From Paraescarpia echinospica (Eukaryota; Annelida; Polychaeta; Sabellida; Siboglinidae), in assembly GCA_020002185.1 (NCBI GenBank), contig CM034543.1, positions 6,471,656 through 6,535,655 of the forward strand: a stretch of 64,000 nucleotides of DNA, read 5' to 3'. Both the position numbers and the translations under genes were made by a program. Shown one piece after another: positions 24,797 through 37,310 of this stretch. The stretch's first letter is position 1. Each line of letters opens with the position of its first letter. Under the pieces are notes generated by a model that made no database searches, was not told where the DNA came from, and saw nothing but the letters and a program-made list of their open reading frames with translations.

Positions 24797-26720
24797 GACG
24801 AGGAAGAGGAGGGCCAGGTAGAGGAGATGGAAGACACATCAACCGTGATAAACGACGACGACGTGTCTGACAATATATGATTACTGAGTTAATGACTGTG
24901 ACGACAACGCTTCACGGGAATATCGTATTTCCTGATGTAACGCGATATGTTAATTAGCATACATATGCCCGTCTTTGCAGAATCTCATTGCAAACAATTT
25001 TTTTTATGTCTGTCGTCATCGCTGCTGCTGCTGCTGCTATTTCTACTTATGTTGCTGCTGGTGTTGCTGTTATTGCCGCTTCATTAGTTGCTGAAACAAC
25101 AAGTGAAATAACATAGTAATAATTATTGGCTACGTGTTGTTCTAGAAGGCCTGCTTAGGTTTCTGTGCGAGCAAAGACAGCTAACAACAATGCTTTATAG
25201 GTTAACTGACGCGCAGCTTGTTGTTGGTATTATAAATTTAAAATGCCTAAATATTATTTCTAAGTACACATGTACATTATTTAACTATGTCTTGTTTTAA
25301 GCAGTATTGTTGCAATTTACGCCGTCATAATTGGCATAAAACGAAAATCTGAAAGACTAATCAATCATCTAGCGAAAAACTTTACATTTCGCCTTAAAAT
25401 GTGAAGATTTACTGGTTGGTCTTTTAATGCCGTCAAGCGGTCTCTAAATATGTCACAAAAATTAACACATATTTTAACATGTCGTAAAATCTTGCATCAA
25501 ACAATTTTAAGAGGTGAGAATTCAATGTTTTGCTAACCTTCCGAGACTTTACAAATGCTACAATGATTCTACAAATGAGAGATCCTAGTTGTGATAAACA
25601 ATAACGCCTAATTGTCTAAAATTTAGCATTTAATGTTGACTGCATGAATAGAACTCTGTGTTTAAAAACTAAATTGACAAATATCTCCGAAATGCCTGAA
25701 AAATGATGAAAAGGGTTGGACTCTGGACTAGTATCCACTAATCGGCCACATTTAACGATTCTCCAAATCGGTATCTTCACGTTAACACGCGATATACTTA
25801 CGCAAGTATTTATGTGTTGACGTAATTGACGTTCCTTGCTCTCTCTAAAACAGGTGACCTACAAATTCAGTGGGCTGGAGGCTAAATGTCGGGTCGATAA
25901 TTGGCTTTGGCAAGTTGCCAGATGTAGCGGCCAAAGTGAATCGCTTCAGCCATCTAAATAACCGTACGGAGTTGCTGCATTAAGCAGTTTGCGGATTTTA
26001 TTTAAACCGTTCACACAATACATAAGTTTTTGACATCAAAGAACCGAATTCGCGATGAGTTCAACTTGCTGAGGTAGCAGCGTCATCCGGTGACAACCAC
26101 TGTGTATTCCGGTGACGATCACCGCCAATATTGCGCCGCAGGGAATATGCGGAATATCTTAGTTATCGGTGAGTTACTGTTCAAATATTCGCTGGGTCAT
26201 TATTCAAACTACCTGGCAACACGAGGAACGCATAACCGTATCGATCTATTTTGGTTTTTCCCACTTGGCGTCCCCTGTGGGTATAACGGCCTCCCTGTTT
26301 GGGAACAACTCGCGCTATTCCTGTAGTAATCGCGTAGATATGCGATCACAACAAAGCCTTTCAAGACTTTCATACGTCTCACCTTACGATGGCCTTGTGT
26401 TTGTACTCTCACCTTAGATGTTCCTCAAAGGTCATCTAATTTGCGGTGTCTCTGCGGGCCGAACTTACAAGCAAAAACACAAGAAGGAATTAGAGAAACA
26501 CGACAAGATTCCAGGAAATTGACATTACTTTTTGTAGCCCGAGTGGCGCCGAGAATGCGCCCCCGGGCTCCGGTGGAGAGGTGCATATTGCGCAAGACCG
26601 ACAAACGACGGAGACATCGCATTCGTAACGCTACTGACAACTGGAGCCAAAAAGTCTCCGACGCCCTGCTTTACTGCCCGGCCAACGGCAGTCGACTGCG
26701 CGGTGTTGGCTTTGTCTTTT
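24797..26720. other. no gene; CTG-rich patch and an acidic 28-codon frame
   Basis: An in-frame acidic stretch (DEEEEGQVEEMEDTS, then INDDDVSDNI and a stop) lies at about 24798-24881 with no visible splice acceptor. A CTG/TTG trinucleotide patch is at 25018-25080. The open frames at 26090-26740 overlap each other and match nothing I know. Confidence 0.3.
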
Positions 26721-27085
26721 TATGTTGGCTTGTGCTGTAAGCAGAATTTCACAGAATGTTATTTATGTGCTGTCAGATATCAATATACCTTGACTGCCAG
26801 TGCGCTCCGGCAAAGGTTTCACATTCTAGATATTTTATGAACAAAAACGTGTAAATACAATTATTCAGGTACAAAGATTATTCGTGTACATATACGACAC
26901 GTTGCATGTTGGTCTGCGCTAGTAGCAGAGTTTCATACAATTTTATTTATATGCTGTCAGATATTAATATATGTATACGTCTATACACTGCAAGTGCACT
27001 GCGGCAAAAGTTTTTTTAGATATTGCTTCTAGAAAAACGTGTAAATAAAATTATGCATAGGTGCAAAGATAATTGGTATACACAT
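26721..27085 (+). repeat. diverged tandem duplication, about 184 bp
   Basis: The blocks TGTTGG, GCAGA(A/G)TTTCA, TTTAT(G/A)TGCTGTCAGATAT and AAAAACGTGTAAATA occur at 26721 onward and again at 26905 onward in the same order, about 75-80 percent alike by eye. Confidence 0.75.
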
Positions 27086-27113
27086 TTTACACGTAAGGTT
27101 ACGCTATAAATAA

Positions 27114-27180
27114 CATAACTTTTATAAAGGAGTGCAACATAATTTTGTAAAGGAGTGAACGTAACTTTTATAAAGGAGTG
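27114..27180. repeat. 23-bp repeat, 3 copies
   Basis: Units ending AAAGGAGTG finish at 27134, 27157 and 27180. Confidence 0.8.
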
Positions 27181-28004
27181 TAACGTAACGTTTATAACAC
27201 ACACAACCGATGTGTTTGGAGGAGCAACATGTGCGCGGCTTCTAAACGAAGACTAAACTTGACATTATTGTCCCAGTGAAACTGATGAAACCATAAAGTA
27301 TCGTGCAGGATAAAATAACACCATTTTGTATCCGCTTAAAAAAATGAGATTGGTCGTTAGACGTATTTCTATACAATATTTAATTGTTATTACTGGTGAA
27401 ACCTTCAAACTGAAGCGCCTCAATTCACATGATGTATGACACTTCAATGTAATGATTCCACAAATGCGCACTTAACGTATTTGGCAGTTAACGATGACAA
27501 GGCCATTAGTACAAATTATCGAAATAAATATTTATTATTCGCCATACTTTAATGTCCTCCACAACTTCGTAACCGTCTGCAAATATTGCGGCAACGTGTT
27601 AGATGTCTGGCTAATGCGGAAACTCGGCATCTGGTGATATGCATTATATAACACATACTTAGGCGACCTAAACATGTTCATGTTATATATTTACTAATGA
27701 TGATTGATTGATTGATATTGATGTTACTAATTTGAATTAAATCGGTTAAAATAAATGTAAGTTCACGCAGAGCTAATGGATTGGAGACGAACATGGCATA
27801 TGTATAATTGTATATTATATATAGGTACGCAGTTGTACATCATACATAATATAAATAATTAGTTCCATGGTTCTGTGCTGGCACAAAGAGAGTTAAAAGT
27901 CAAGATTACACAAACAAAAAAGCATATAGTTGTATATTATACGGATACATATCGTTGTACGTCATTCATAAACATGTGTGCATTAAATTATATGCATACA
28001 CAAG

Positions 28005-28629
28005 TGTGCATTATACATTGGTTTATACAGAGACATTACACATGGTCATTGAACATAAATTATAGCTCTCCATTGTACAGAAACACTTGTGCACTTTAAA
28101 AACCACACGGAGAAGTTACGGATTTCTCAAGTCTTAGCATACAACGTACATACCTACCTGTTAGCAAACCTGCGCATCTAAGCATGTCTAATCATCAGTT
28201 TTAACAAGAACAAACACCGACTGCGTTTTGTTTTTGCAGTTGCATAATAAGCCTTCTTCTCTGGACGACGTTTGTGAGTAATACGATTACGGAAGTTCGG
28301 GTATATTTTTAGCACGATTGCATTGTACATTGGCCAATACAGAGACATTACACATGGTCATTGAAAATAAATAATATCTCTCCATTGTACAGACTCACTT
28401 GTGCACTTTAAAAAACACTCGGAGAAGTTACGGATTTCTCAAGTCTTAGCATACAAAATACAGACCTACCTGTTAGCAAACCTGCGCATCTAAACAGGTC
28501 TAATCATCAGTTTTAACAAGAACAAACACCGACTTCGTTTTGTTTTTGCAGTTGCATAATAAGCCTTCTTCTCTGGACGACGTTTGTGAGTAATACGATT
28601 ACGGAAGTTCGGGTAGATTTTTACCACGT
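28005..28629 (+). repeat. 312-bp tandem duplication
   Basis: Copy 1 (28005-28316) and copy 2 (28317-28629) are in register at 312 bp throughout: ACAGAGACATTACACATGG is at 28027 and 28339, GGAAGTTCGG at 28291 and 28603. Identity is about 93 percent by eye, so the duplication is fairly recent. No open frame is conserved between the copies. Confidence 0.92.
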
Positions 28630-29189
28630 TTGTTCCGTTAAATCCCCAGCGGTTGGATAACATTTTACATAATGAAAATCTTTGATACACTTTGTTCCGG
28701 GGACCGTTTTAAAATATTGTTTAATTGTTGGTCAATAATAAATATTTTCGGGACTTTTATTCAGCGGAACTTCATTTATCCGGACCCAATAATCCGGAAA
28801 TGCGACACCTGACATTATATCAAGGGAACGGATTCTCAAACGTTAATGTACCCGTTATGTTTATGATTCATTTAGCGAGAAAACTCCTTAATACGGTCAA
28901 GCAGTAGGAGCAAAAGTGTTTGTATTATCACGTTCTATTGTATATTAGTTCCACTTTACAACACTACAATCTGTAGCAAATTATGTACCAACACTGACCA
29001 CAACCATTTGACCACGACTATACGACGGCATGCCGGGACTTCATTAGGCGAGTTGCTGCTTCTTGATTCGTGGCAATATCGATCAGAACAGCAAAAAAGA
29101 CTGAGGTGCAATTGCGCAAGGAAGCCTCCTTGTCATTTACAGAGAATCAACGCAATTTTCATAAATGTGTTGCTAGCTTCAGTCAACTT

Positions 29190-29237
29190 ATATATATATA
29201 TATATATAATTATTTATATATATATATATACATATAT
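29190..29237. repeat. (TA)n microsatellite
   Basis: Two TA runs directly next to the 3' tail of the LINE copy at 29238, possibly its insertion target. Confidence 0.85.
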
Positions 29238-29486
29238 TTTAACAAGATTTAACAAGATTGCCATCCAGAGAATTAACTCTAGATGGCAGGTGGACAAGGA
29301 AGCCCTTGGGCTTATCGAGAGTCCAACCCTTTTATCTACATATATCCAGCCCTTCTGAGGTATATGTCGATTTTATTTTTAAACATATTCACACTACTAG
29401 CACCCACACAATCATCAGATAATCTGTTCCTCATTTTCACAAAGGACTGTGAATGAATGGAACAGATTATCTGATGATTGTGTGGG
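29238..29486 (-). mobile_element. CR1-like LINE copy, 5'-truncated and 5'-inverted
   Basis: Positions 29238-29430 match the 3' end of the element at 45118-45318 with about 3 differences, including the (TTAACAAGAT)n tail. At 29431 the sequence turns round: 29431-29486 is the reverse complement of 45291-45347. The segment CACACAATCATCAG is therefore present once in each orientation. This is the product expected of twin priming during target-primed reverse transcription. The stop of the RT frame is retained; only the last codons are present. Confidence 0.9.
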
Positions 29487-30502
29487 CAATTACACTCTTT
29501 GGATTGTAGATACGTAGATACCAGTCGGGTTAACTCCGGTTAAGACTGGATTTTTCATGTCATACAATCTCCTCACGCTTGTCCCAGTTATCCCACTTAC
29601 AACATCTCCGTGGCTTGCACACCAGTCTTATTAATCACAAATTCCAGTCATATAGGGATGAAATGTATTGATATTTGCAATTTTTTTATTCTTTGATGTA
29701 GCAAATATATTTACAGTTTGAATTTTCGGTAAACACCTTTGAAATATCCTCTGGGTTTATAGCACCTCTTTAACAAATAACATTATTTTTTATTGTTTTA
29801 GCCCATAGCGAGTCCGGTTCTTGGATATGTAGTGTGTGCATGTGATCACCCCTTCAAACGTACATCAGAAACTGCATAGCGGCTACGTGTTGGGTGACCT
29901 AAACATGACGTGTACGTTACACAGCACGTGTTGCGATACGTAGAGATTACGAAACTTAACCCTGCAGCTGAAACCATCTATAGAATTACTAACTTCTGTC
30001 TGTTTAACAACAAAGTACGTAAATAGCTAGGTCGTTATGTCTACATGGTATCTTGCCAGAACAAATTGCCCAACCGACATTTCGCCTTCAACACACTGAA
30101 TTTGTCGGTCAAACTGATTTCGTAAGGGCACAAAAAGTCGACACCATCAACACAGAAACACGTGGGTGGTATTCACACGACGTTTCATCATCAGCTTGAT
30201 TTCATTATTGGGCAATAACTAAATAAACAAATGAGTTGTTTGTCTGGTTGTTTTAGTCAAACTATGCATACAAACACTTGTACAATATAGCTCGTATGTC
30301 TTAGTTGATACTAGACCACAGGTATTTTTTTCCAGAAATATTAAAAAAATTACATGAGCGAAACAATCGAACTGATGAACGCCATTGAAGATATTATACT
30401 TTACCCCTGACGTCCATATTTATTTTAAATCATGTTATATCAGTTGAATGAAGGTGACAAATTATTACACTTGCAATATTCAATAATTATATAAATGAAA
30501 TA
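29487..30502. other. no gene recognised
   Basis: Unique-looking AT-rich sequence. Open frames are short and lack recognisable motifs. Confidence 0.4.
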
Positions 30503-30640
30503 AACAATAACATATGGAAGTATAATATACCGTAACTAACAAAAGAACAATAACATATGTAAGTATAATATACCGTAACTAACAAAAGAACAATAACATA
30601 TGGAAGTATAATATACCGTAACTAACAAAAGAACAATTTT
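30503..30640. repeat. 43-bp tandem repeat, 3 copies plus a partial
   Basis: AACAATAACATATG starts at 30503, 30546 and 30589, with AACAAT again at 30632. Units differ at one base (GGAAG or GTAAG). Confidence 0.95.
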
Positions 30641-31428
30641 AAAAAAGACCGTACTCTTGAATTGACTGCATGTGTACTAGAGTGATTACAAAACTCGAGC
30701 TGAGCAATATATTTCGGAAGAACATTATAGCTGTTCAAAAACTAAGTTGTCGTGTTACAATAACTAGTAATTGGTAATTGGTCGTTCCTCTCTCAAGGGT
30801 CATATGCATGCAACAGGTACAAAACCGCCCACATATTGTCACAATGCCTAAACGGGATATATTTTTTACATAAATGAGTTCATTAGTGTTTCTTTCAGAT
30901 ACATAGAGGTAGCGAGCTGTAGACAATAGTAAGGTGTAGTCGTTCTGTAAACCCGCCAGCGATTGGTCGGACCAGCGAAGACTGTCCATGCACAGCTCTT
31001 CTGTTTGGATATCGCTCGCCGGATCCAATCAAAAACCAGGCAGCATCTAAGCGAGCTGCAGCAGAGCCTCGTTGGAACAAAATATTCGTTCGTCAGACGC
31101 AGGCGTGAAACTACGAGGCATAGGGAGTATAACATAGAAAACAACATTCTGGCCAGTCGATTTTGACACCACACACAACAATTGAGTTATCTCAACAATG
31201 CAACGAATAACTAGTAACTGGAGTTAAATGTTTAGCATAGTTTAAAATATGTACTCACTGTTAACAATCTCTGAGAACATATTAACAGCAACGTGTTAAA
31301 GTTGACCTATAATAATATTTTGTTCAGAGAATTACAACGTTTCTGATTAAAGACGAAGTGATTTTTTAAATCGCCCACACAAAGCTCGACGAACAATCAG
31401 CAGGATATAGTGCTCCACAACACACCGC

Positions 31429-31636
<208 letters not shown>

Positions 31637-32115
31637 ACAGTTCAAATTGTTTTAACATGCATGTGTGACTTTATTTTCTGTTCAGCCATTTTCTTTAGCA
31701 GCAATTAAGTAAGAATAAGTATTTTAAAAAAGTACTAGGAATGGCATTATGTATTAAAAACTTATTTTGAATTTGATAGTTTGTTGTAGATGTAGATGTT
31801 CATTCCATTGTTTATTTGTTTATCCGAGCAGCAGGTGTGAGCAATTTACGGGACGCACTGCATATCACCAGCGAGTGTCCGCTACACCGATGTAACGGTG
31901 ATCTGTCAGGCTGGACGAGACAGCACGCGCCTGGCTTCTACAAAGTTTAATCTCTACATTTTGAAGCAACTGTGTTAATAGATCAATAATAACGTATGTT
32001 TTTGCAGTTGTTCAAAATAATCCAATGAGGCATTCTGAGTACATAATATTGGCAGACGCTTCGGAAAGATCAAAACTTTGAAACGTCGTGGACAATATCC
32101 TAACATAGCATTATG

Positions 32116-32290
32116 CTAGGCACACACCAGCCGATTTTCGGCACACACCAACCGACTAGTCGGCGTAAAAACTGTCGGCCGACGGCAGTCGGTTGGTGCG
32201 TGCCGAATTTAATCGGCAGTCGGCGTTAGATAAAGAAGTATCCGGTGATAAGTCGGCGCATATCCGATGACGAGTCGGCTGGTGTGTGCA
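32116..32290. mobile_element. small inverted-repeat element (MITE-like), copy 1
   Basis: The left end CTAGGCACACACCAGCCGA mirrors the right end TCGGCTGGTGTGTGCAG. Nested inside, CGGCACACACCAACCGAC mirrors GTCGGTTGGTGCGTGCCG. The whole ~175 bp can fold into stacked hairpins. A related block with the same right terminus lies at 41636-41811. It has no coding capacity and no sure target duplication. Confidence 0.65.
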
Positions 32291-33319
32291 GCAAAACTCT
32301 TATACTTGAAAATTGTGTATACTCTGGCGGAAATATACTAGCAGCGCAGACAAAAACAGGTAGTGATGCGGCTGAACTTCTTTCTGGTGTAACTTCTTGG
32401 TGCCGCCTCCATTTTAATTCTTGTTGTCGTTGAACGTTCGAGTGAATTAACATCGCATTCAATGGAATGGTTGATTTGCGCATTTGTGAAGTACACGTCA
32501 CTTGAGTTTCCGTCAACTTCAAGGCCCTCGGGGCCGTATAATTCGCGGAAATCGTACAATAATTGTTGTGCGCCAGCCAACGCAGTTATTGCCGGTAGGT
32601 ACTGACCGAAGCCTGCACGCGAAGGCGAAGACCGTTTTAATCAGGGTTACAATTACAAAGTTATGGAACAATTTCGATCAGGGTTAACAGGTTTCTGTCA
32701 GGACGGTTTCTACCGCGGTTTAATTAAACCGTGGTGTCTACCGTCTTGTCAGAAATACCTTTCTGACATTAAAATGTAAGAAACTCCATTTTTGATACAT
32801 TTTCTTTTGTAAGAGTATTGTCTGAGACTAAGCTTAGTTAGGGGTTTAACCCAGGTTTGCTAGTTTAACCTAGGACTGGGATAAACTAGGCTTTACTCTA
32901 TTTGAGAACTCAGGATGATATTATTAGGGGATATTCTCGATATTAATACAGTTGGTACGTGGATTGATGGTGGTTTAAACGTTAATAGTGGTGTCATATT
33001 ATTGATGTCATTAAAATTTCTCTTTAAATAAGTGCCAATTTGTTTAGCTATCATTCACTGTAAGTTAACCAGATGATAATTATGCGATTGGTATGTTATA
33101 TTATTGACTGAAACAACTTTTCTGCACATGACCGATACAAAGGTTTCCCTTCAGATGGTAGTATTTTTTTCCAGCCAGAAACTCTAAGTTAATACGAAGT
33201 TAATATCCTCCCTATTTGTAGTTCGAGCAAAACCCAACATCCGGGTCCCTAAGCCTCCGGCTGACATAATTTTTTATGGGCGAGCGCAACTGTCGTAAAT
33301 GTAAACACTGGTTGTGGGT

Positions 33320-33419
33320 ATGGCTTATCATCCCAAATCAAGAAAAGTTAAACAAAAGCACATCGAGTCATTGTCGGGGGATGTAAAAACACGGTATTTG
33401 CACAATATAGCACTTGTAG
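33320..33419 (+). other. candidate first exon (33 codons) with 5' splice donor
   Basis: ATG at 33320 opens a lysine-rich frame (MAYHPKSRKVKQKHIESL, then GDVKTRYLHNIALV), ending at a good donor, G|GTAAGG, at 33420. The motif VKTRYLxxIALVG recalls the N-terminus of transposon-associated SWIM/YqaJ-type proteins, but this is recall, not alignment. No following exon could be joined with confidence. Confidence 0.2.
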
Positions 33420-34065
33420 GTAAGGAGGAAGAGATACGTACAAAATTGCGAAGAAAGACTGGTAGCATGACTTGTACTTGTTACCAGTTCTGACCATAAT
33501 CCTTTTATGTGTGCCAGGAAATCCATAATAAAAGGCACTGTTATCAGTGAGTCATAGCCATAACAAGCATATGTTGCTCTCACAATGAACAGTGCCATTA
33601 ATTTCTTAACCCGGGGGGGGGGGGCAGGTTAAACTTGCCAATATGCTTGATGGAGGTGAAAAGTGATTGGCCCAATGCTTTCTACTCAGCAGCCACCTGT
33701 TGTAGCATCTTCACATAGATATATACTGTTACATGTGAAAGAAGTACAAATTCATTACCAATTTTTTTTAGACATTGAATAGTTCTTTCTAGTTCTAGTT
33801 CTTCTAGTTCTAGTTGTTTCCAGCACTCTGCAACGTTGTATTAACTGACTAGTATGTATATATTGTGGTTATATGTTATGATCTTATGAGGTCTCATTCA
33901 ACTAATCAACCTTTTTCAGAAAATTATCGCCAAACCGATCTTTCTATGCTGGCACTGAGGGTGGTCACTGCCAGTGCGCTTGTCGTCCTCAGTGGTTCTT
34001 TTACGTCCCAAATTGAGAATAGTAACTTTAATAGTGCTAGTAGCACTAACATCTTAGTTTGCACC

Positions 34066-34215
34066 ATGTTTAAGGGTGGCAGACCAGCTAAGGCTGTGTG
34101 GGAACAGTTTATTAAAGTAGAAAGCAATGGAAAAACAGTTGCTAGATGCAAGCTCTGTTGTCACCATATGTCATCCAAGTGTTTCCAGTCATTGCTTCAT
34201 CGCTTATGCAATTAG
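34066..34215 (+). pseudogene. BED-type zinc finger fragment (hAT transposase N-terminus)
   Basis: The frame from the ATG at 34066 reads GGRPAKAVWEQFIKVE, then GKTVARCKLCCHHMSSK, then LLHRLCN and a stop. This fits a BED finger: the G-R-P-x-x-x-V-W aromatic start, the C-x2-C pair in ARCKLC, and an H-x2-C end in place of the usual His/His or His/Cys pair. BED fingers bind DNA and sit at the N-terminus of many hAT transposases and domesticated ZBED proteins. The frame also stays open upstream to 33865, with less convincing sequence. It stops immediately after the finger, 160 bp before the right TIR, so the dimerisation and catalytic parts are missing. It is most likely a transposon remnant; a short regulatory BED-only protein is possible but unsupported. 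Confidence 0.5.
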
Positions 34216-34375
34216 CAAAATCACAAATTTATGCATATGGCATGTATTAGATTCTGACAGTTTCTGACGTCAGAAATCTGTCAGAAACCAGTCTATCTGT
34301 CAGAAACCAGTCTATGACAGTTTCTGACATTGTCTCGTCAGAAATACCTTCCTGACTGTCAGAAACCCAACCCTG

Positions 34376-35250
34376 TTTAGATGAGCCGCCTTCACAGGAA
34401 GTCGTAAGGCATTTACAGAGACATGTAGCTCTGACCACCGAGGCCACCGCCTACGGTCAGGAACAACCTAAGTAAACCTAAGTAAGTCATCCTTCAGGAT
34501 GTTGTGCCATGAACAGACTAAAACACCCCACCTTCCCCTCTTTCCTTATCTTATCTCAAATACTGTGGTAAAGTGAACTTTTAAACCCAAAAGGCAAAAC
34601 TGGGCCATAATATCGGCTTTGGCTAGAGGTAAATTCCTATTCAAAATGTTATGTGAATTATTAAATAAAAACTCTGACATGTTACGCTTTTAAGACAGTT
34701 GGTGCTCGTCCAGTTATGCCTTGTATTTGTGAAGCAGGTTCAATTCCTGCTTATGTTTTCATACTCAAAACATTAACTGGTTGTTTCACATACTAGCTAG
34801 GCCTAACCCCTACCCGAGTTACTACCCAAACGGGTAGTAACTAACAAAGTACTCATTTTGTTTGCATGGAATAATGACAGAAATTGCGTTACAGTTTTGA
34901 CAATTTCAGAAATTGTATTTTGCTACATACTCTATAATAATGCACTTACAAATTCCCAACTTCTGTGAAGATTAAGAACCTATTCTATTGGCTTCAAAAT
35001 ATTTCATTTTGCGTATATCCAAATGTTTGGATATGCAAAATGAATGGTTTGAATTGAATAAGAACTACCGTAAAGATTGTTCAGTAATCTATTCTATTGG
35101 CATAGTTTATGACATTATAACAACACATATTTTGATTTAATTTCACTTTGTATGGTTTTAATTGCAGTTTCATGGAACAGGTGTTTGCAAGAGCACTGCC
35201 ATTGCTGTTTTAAATGGGATTTAATTGTTAACATAACAACTTTGTGTTAG
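34376..35250. other. no gene; possible LINE-type 3' end near 34380-34485
   Basis: GACCACCGAGGCCACCGCC followed by CCTAAGTAAACCTAAGTAAG resembles the end of a LINE with a TAAG-type tail. Beyond it the sequence is AT-rich and unassigned. Confidence 0.25.
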
Positions 35251-35748
35251 CTGAGGTGGAGCCAACAGTTGTGCGATGCAGTACTTTTGTATGTGGCAAT
35301 GAATAATCTGGTGGCTACATGGAACGACATCCGTCATCTCCATCATACGTTAGATCAACATCACCGACTGATTCAAAAAGCCCAGGAGAGGTGCCTTAGA
35401 GTGCCCATCGTAGTGCCTGGTGTACTCTCGCGTTATGATGAGTGAGTATGAGTTCTAGAAAATGTAGTAATAATAACACTTAAATTACCCAAATTACAAG
35501 ATGTCACACGTACCAAAATCAGTACAAACTGAAATTGATGGTCTTTCTGTAGATGATTATTTAACTAAGGAAGGACATTTTCTGAATGCTGATGTTTCGC
35601 TGTGATGCATGAATGCACTCCATGGTTGCCTGAGATAATTATTGTCAATAACATTGTTCATTCCAGCATCACTCTGCAATCCCTGTGCATCAGACGAGGA
35701 CTCAACTTGAGGCGCCACGACAGAGACCAGTGCCACATACCGGGGTAG
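35251..35748 (+). pseudogene. two exon-like fragments joined in frame, family unknown
   Basis: After an acceptor-like TTTGTGTTAG an open frame runs 35251-35441 (LRWSQQLCDAVLLYVAMNNL, then IRHLHHTLDQHHRLIQKAQE, then IVVPGVLSRYD) to a donor-like GA|GTGAGT. A second fragment starts after TTCATTCCAG at 35667 and joins in the same phase: DITLQSLCIRRGLNLRRHDR and a stop at 35746-35748. The matching phase across a plausible intron argues for a real former gene. The stop soon after suggests decay or a missed exon. I do not recognise the family; transposon-derived integrase-type genes are one guess. Confidence 0.3.
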
Positions 35749-36033
35749 TCATTTCACTTGTTAATTAGGTAATTTAAAAGTCAATGGAACCATTATTTTG
35801 TGACAGTTGATCTTACTTATGATAATCAGAAAGCTGTACATCTGTGCAATTCAGCATCGAACATAGATCTTAACAGATGTTCAAATGTTTAGTGGTAATG
35901 TACGTTTAGTGCTGGTACTGAATGTGTAAATGATAACAATTATTGTATATTATTTCATTGATGACTTGTATCATGTGTACAAATTAATATGATACCATAT
36001 CCATTACAGACATGTTTATTTGTCTGTGGTGTT

Positions 36034-36789
36034 TCAGTAATTGTAGATGCCACAATAGCATGTTTATACCGGAAAGGTTTCTATGGTCTTGTTAGTCTTA
36101 ATTCACAACTTCCATCAGATGATATTGCTTATCTACGAAACATATAATTTTATTCAAATTACGTCAGACAGGTGATCATGCAGTGGACTATTACAGGCAC
36201 AGTCAATGTTAATATGCTATTACAGAAAAAATGACTCTTCCAAGCAGTAACCATCACAGTGTGAGTACTGGTTCCAATAAGAATAGCAATAAACAACAAT
36301 ATATGCATACGCAAGCTACTAACATTAGCAATCTTACTCCGAGTAATACCGCTGCCAGTTATATTCATAACAGAAGGCAACAAATTACAACCATACATTC
36401 TCCCCTTAAAATTATGAGGAGTACTGAAACATCACTCTTTCTTGATAATGTAAACATAGCCACTCATATAATTAATAAGCCTGTGGTTTTTGGTGCCGGA
36501 ACAAGATAGGTGAAATCCACTCTTGCTAACAAATAATATAACAGAAAATCAGTTCAGGTTGATTGTGCAAGGTGAAAATGAGCATCATTTAAACAAATGT
36601 GTAGCATTACAAGTTCGAACACTCATTGATAGAACTCTCCCCAGACATGCACATGACACAGTGCATGGTGCTACTAATTTAGCCAAATTTCCAAATCAGG
36701 TAAACACTTCCAGGGGTAACTTGATAAATTGTGTCACGAAAAACATAGATCTGGTTCAGGCTGGAAAGGTCAGCCTCATTCCAAATTAG
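36034..36789 (+). pseudogene. run of broken coding-like frames, family unknown
   Basis: Successive + strand frames follow each other with stops between: one ending LNSQLPSDDIAYLRNI at about 36147, a Ser/Thr/Asn-rich one at 36231-36509 ending VVFGAGTR, and one at 36523-36789 (starting ENQFRLIVQGENEHHLNK and containing HDTVHGATNLAKFPNQV). The frames are in different phases and no single product can be read. Context suggests they belong to the same decayed gene as the SWIM-like fragment just downstream. Confidence 0.25.
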
Positions 36790-36968
36790 GAACAACATGG
36801 GTGGGAATTTGTTGCATCAGAAGACGAAAAACCATTTACCAATGAACATTCGTATTCATAAAATGCAGCTAGTGAAAATGTACTTACACAGTTGAACACA
36901 CAGGCTGCTAAGGTATTCCATGATGTCGTTGCCCAGTACCTTCCTGTTCCGGCACCAGATGATGGCAT

Positions 36969-37310
36969 TTGCATTGTAATATATTCCTTACGATATGCAC
37001 TTGCTTAGATTTCAATCACACACGACAGCCATATTTCTGTAAACATTTGCATGCAGTGCTAGTGACTACAAACCGTTGCCTTGACCAATTAAAATTGTTA
37101 GAGTTGTATTTCACTACTGTACCCAAAATTCCTCCTGGTCTATTTACACTCTTCCCCATTAGGAGTAACATAACAGGTGGAGATAATGTTTTCAGGGGTG
37201 TACAGTCCTTACTGCAAAGGTCTCACAAGGCAACTAAATCAGAACAACAGCAGGCTAAAAAGGGACACTTACTTAAACTAATTTATGATCCTAATAAAAC
37301 TGCAGCATAA
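36969..37310 (+). pseudogene. SWIM-like zinc finger fragment
   Basis: The frame contains ICTCLDFNHTRQPYFCKHLH, which fits the SWIM pattern C-x-C-x(n)-C-x-H with n = 11 (CTC ... CKH). SWIM fingers are found in MULE-type transposases and in several nuclear proteins and mediate DNA or protein contacts. The frame starts without a true ATG (TTG at 36969), is preceded by another phase reading FHDVVAQYLPVPAPDDGI, and ends ...PNKTAA, stop. The rest (LFTLFPIRSNITGGDNVF) is unassigned. The mixture of phases suggests a decayed transposon gene or a pseudogene with undetected introns. Confidence 0.35.

Larger units (their letters stand above)
32679..34375 (+). mobile_element. TIR-bounded 1.7-kb hAT-like DNA transposon
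   Basis: The left end starts CAGGGTT and continues with GGTTTCTG and TCAGGA(C)GGT; the right end, read in reverse complement, starts CAGGGTT and continues with GGTTTCTGACAGTCAGGAAGG. CAGGG termini are common in hAT elements. The flanks TTTCGAT (left) and TTTAGAT (right) match at 6 of 7 bases, a weak hint of a target duplication, although hAT normally makes 8 bp. Inside is a BED-finger ORF at 34066-34215. The catalytic transposase core was not found, so the copy is defective or nonautonomous. Confidence 0.5.

Noticed and set aside
26090..26740. Cluster of short frames
   Set aside because: Frames on both strands overlap; no recognisable protein family or splice context.
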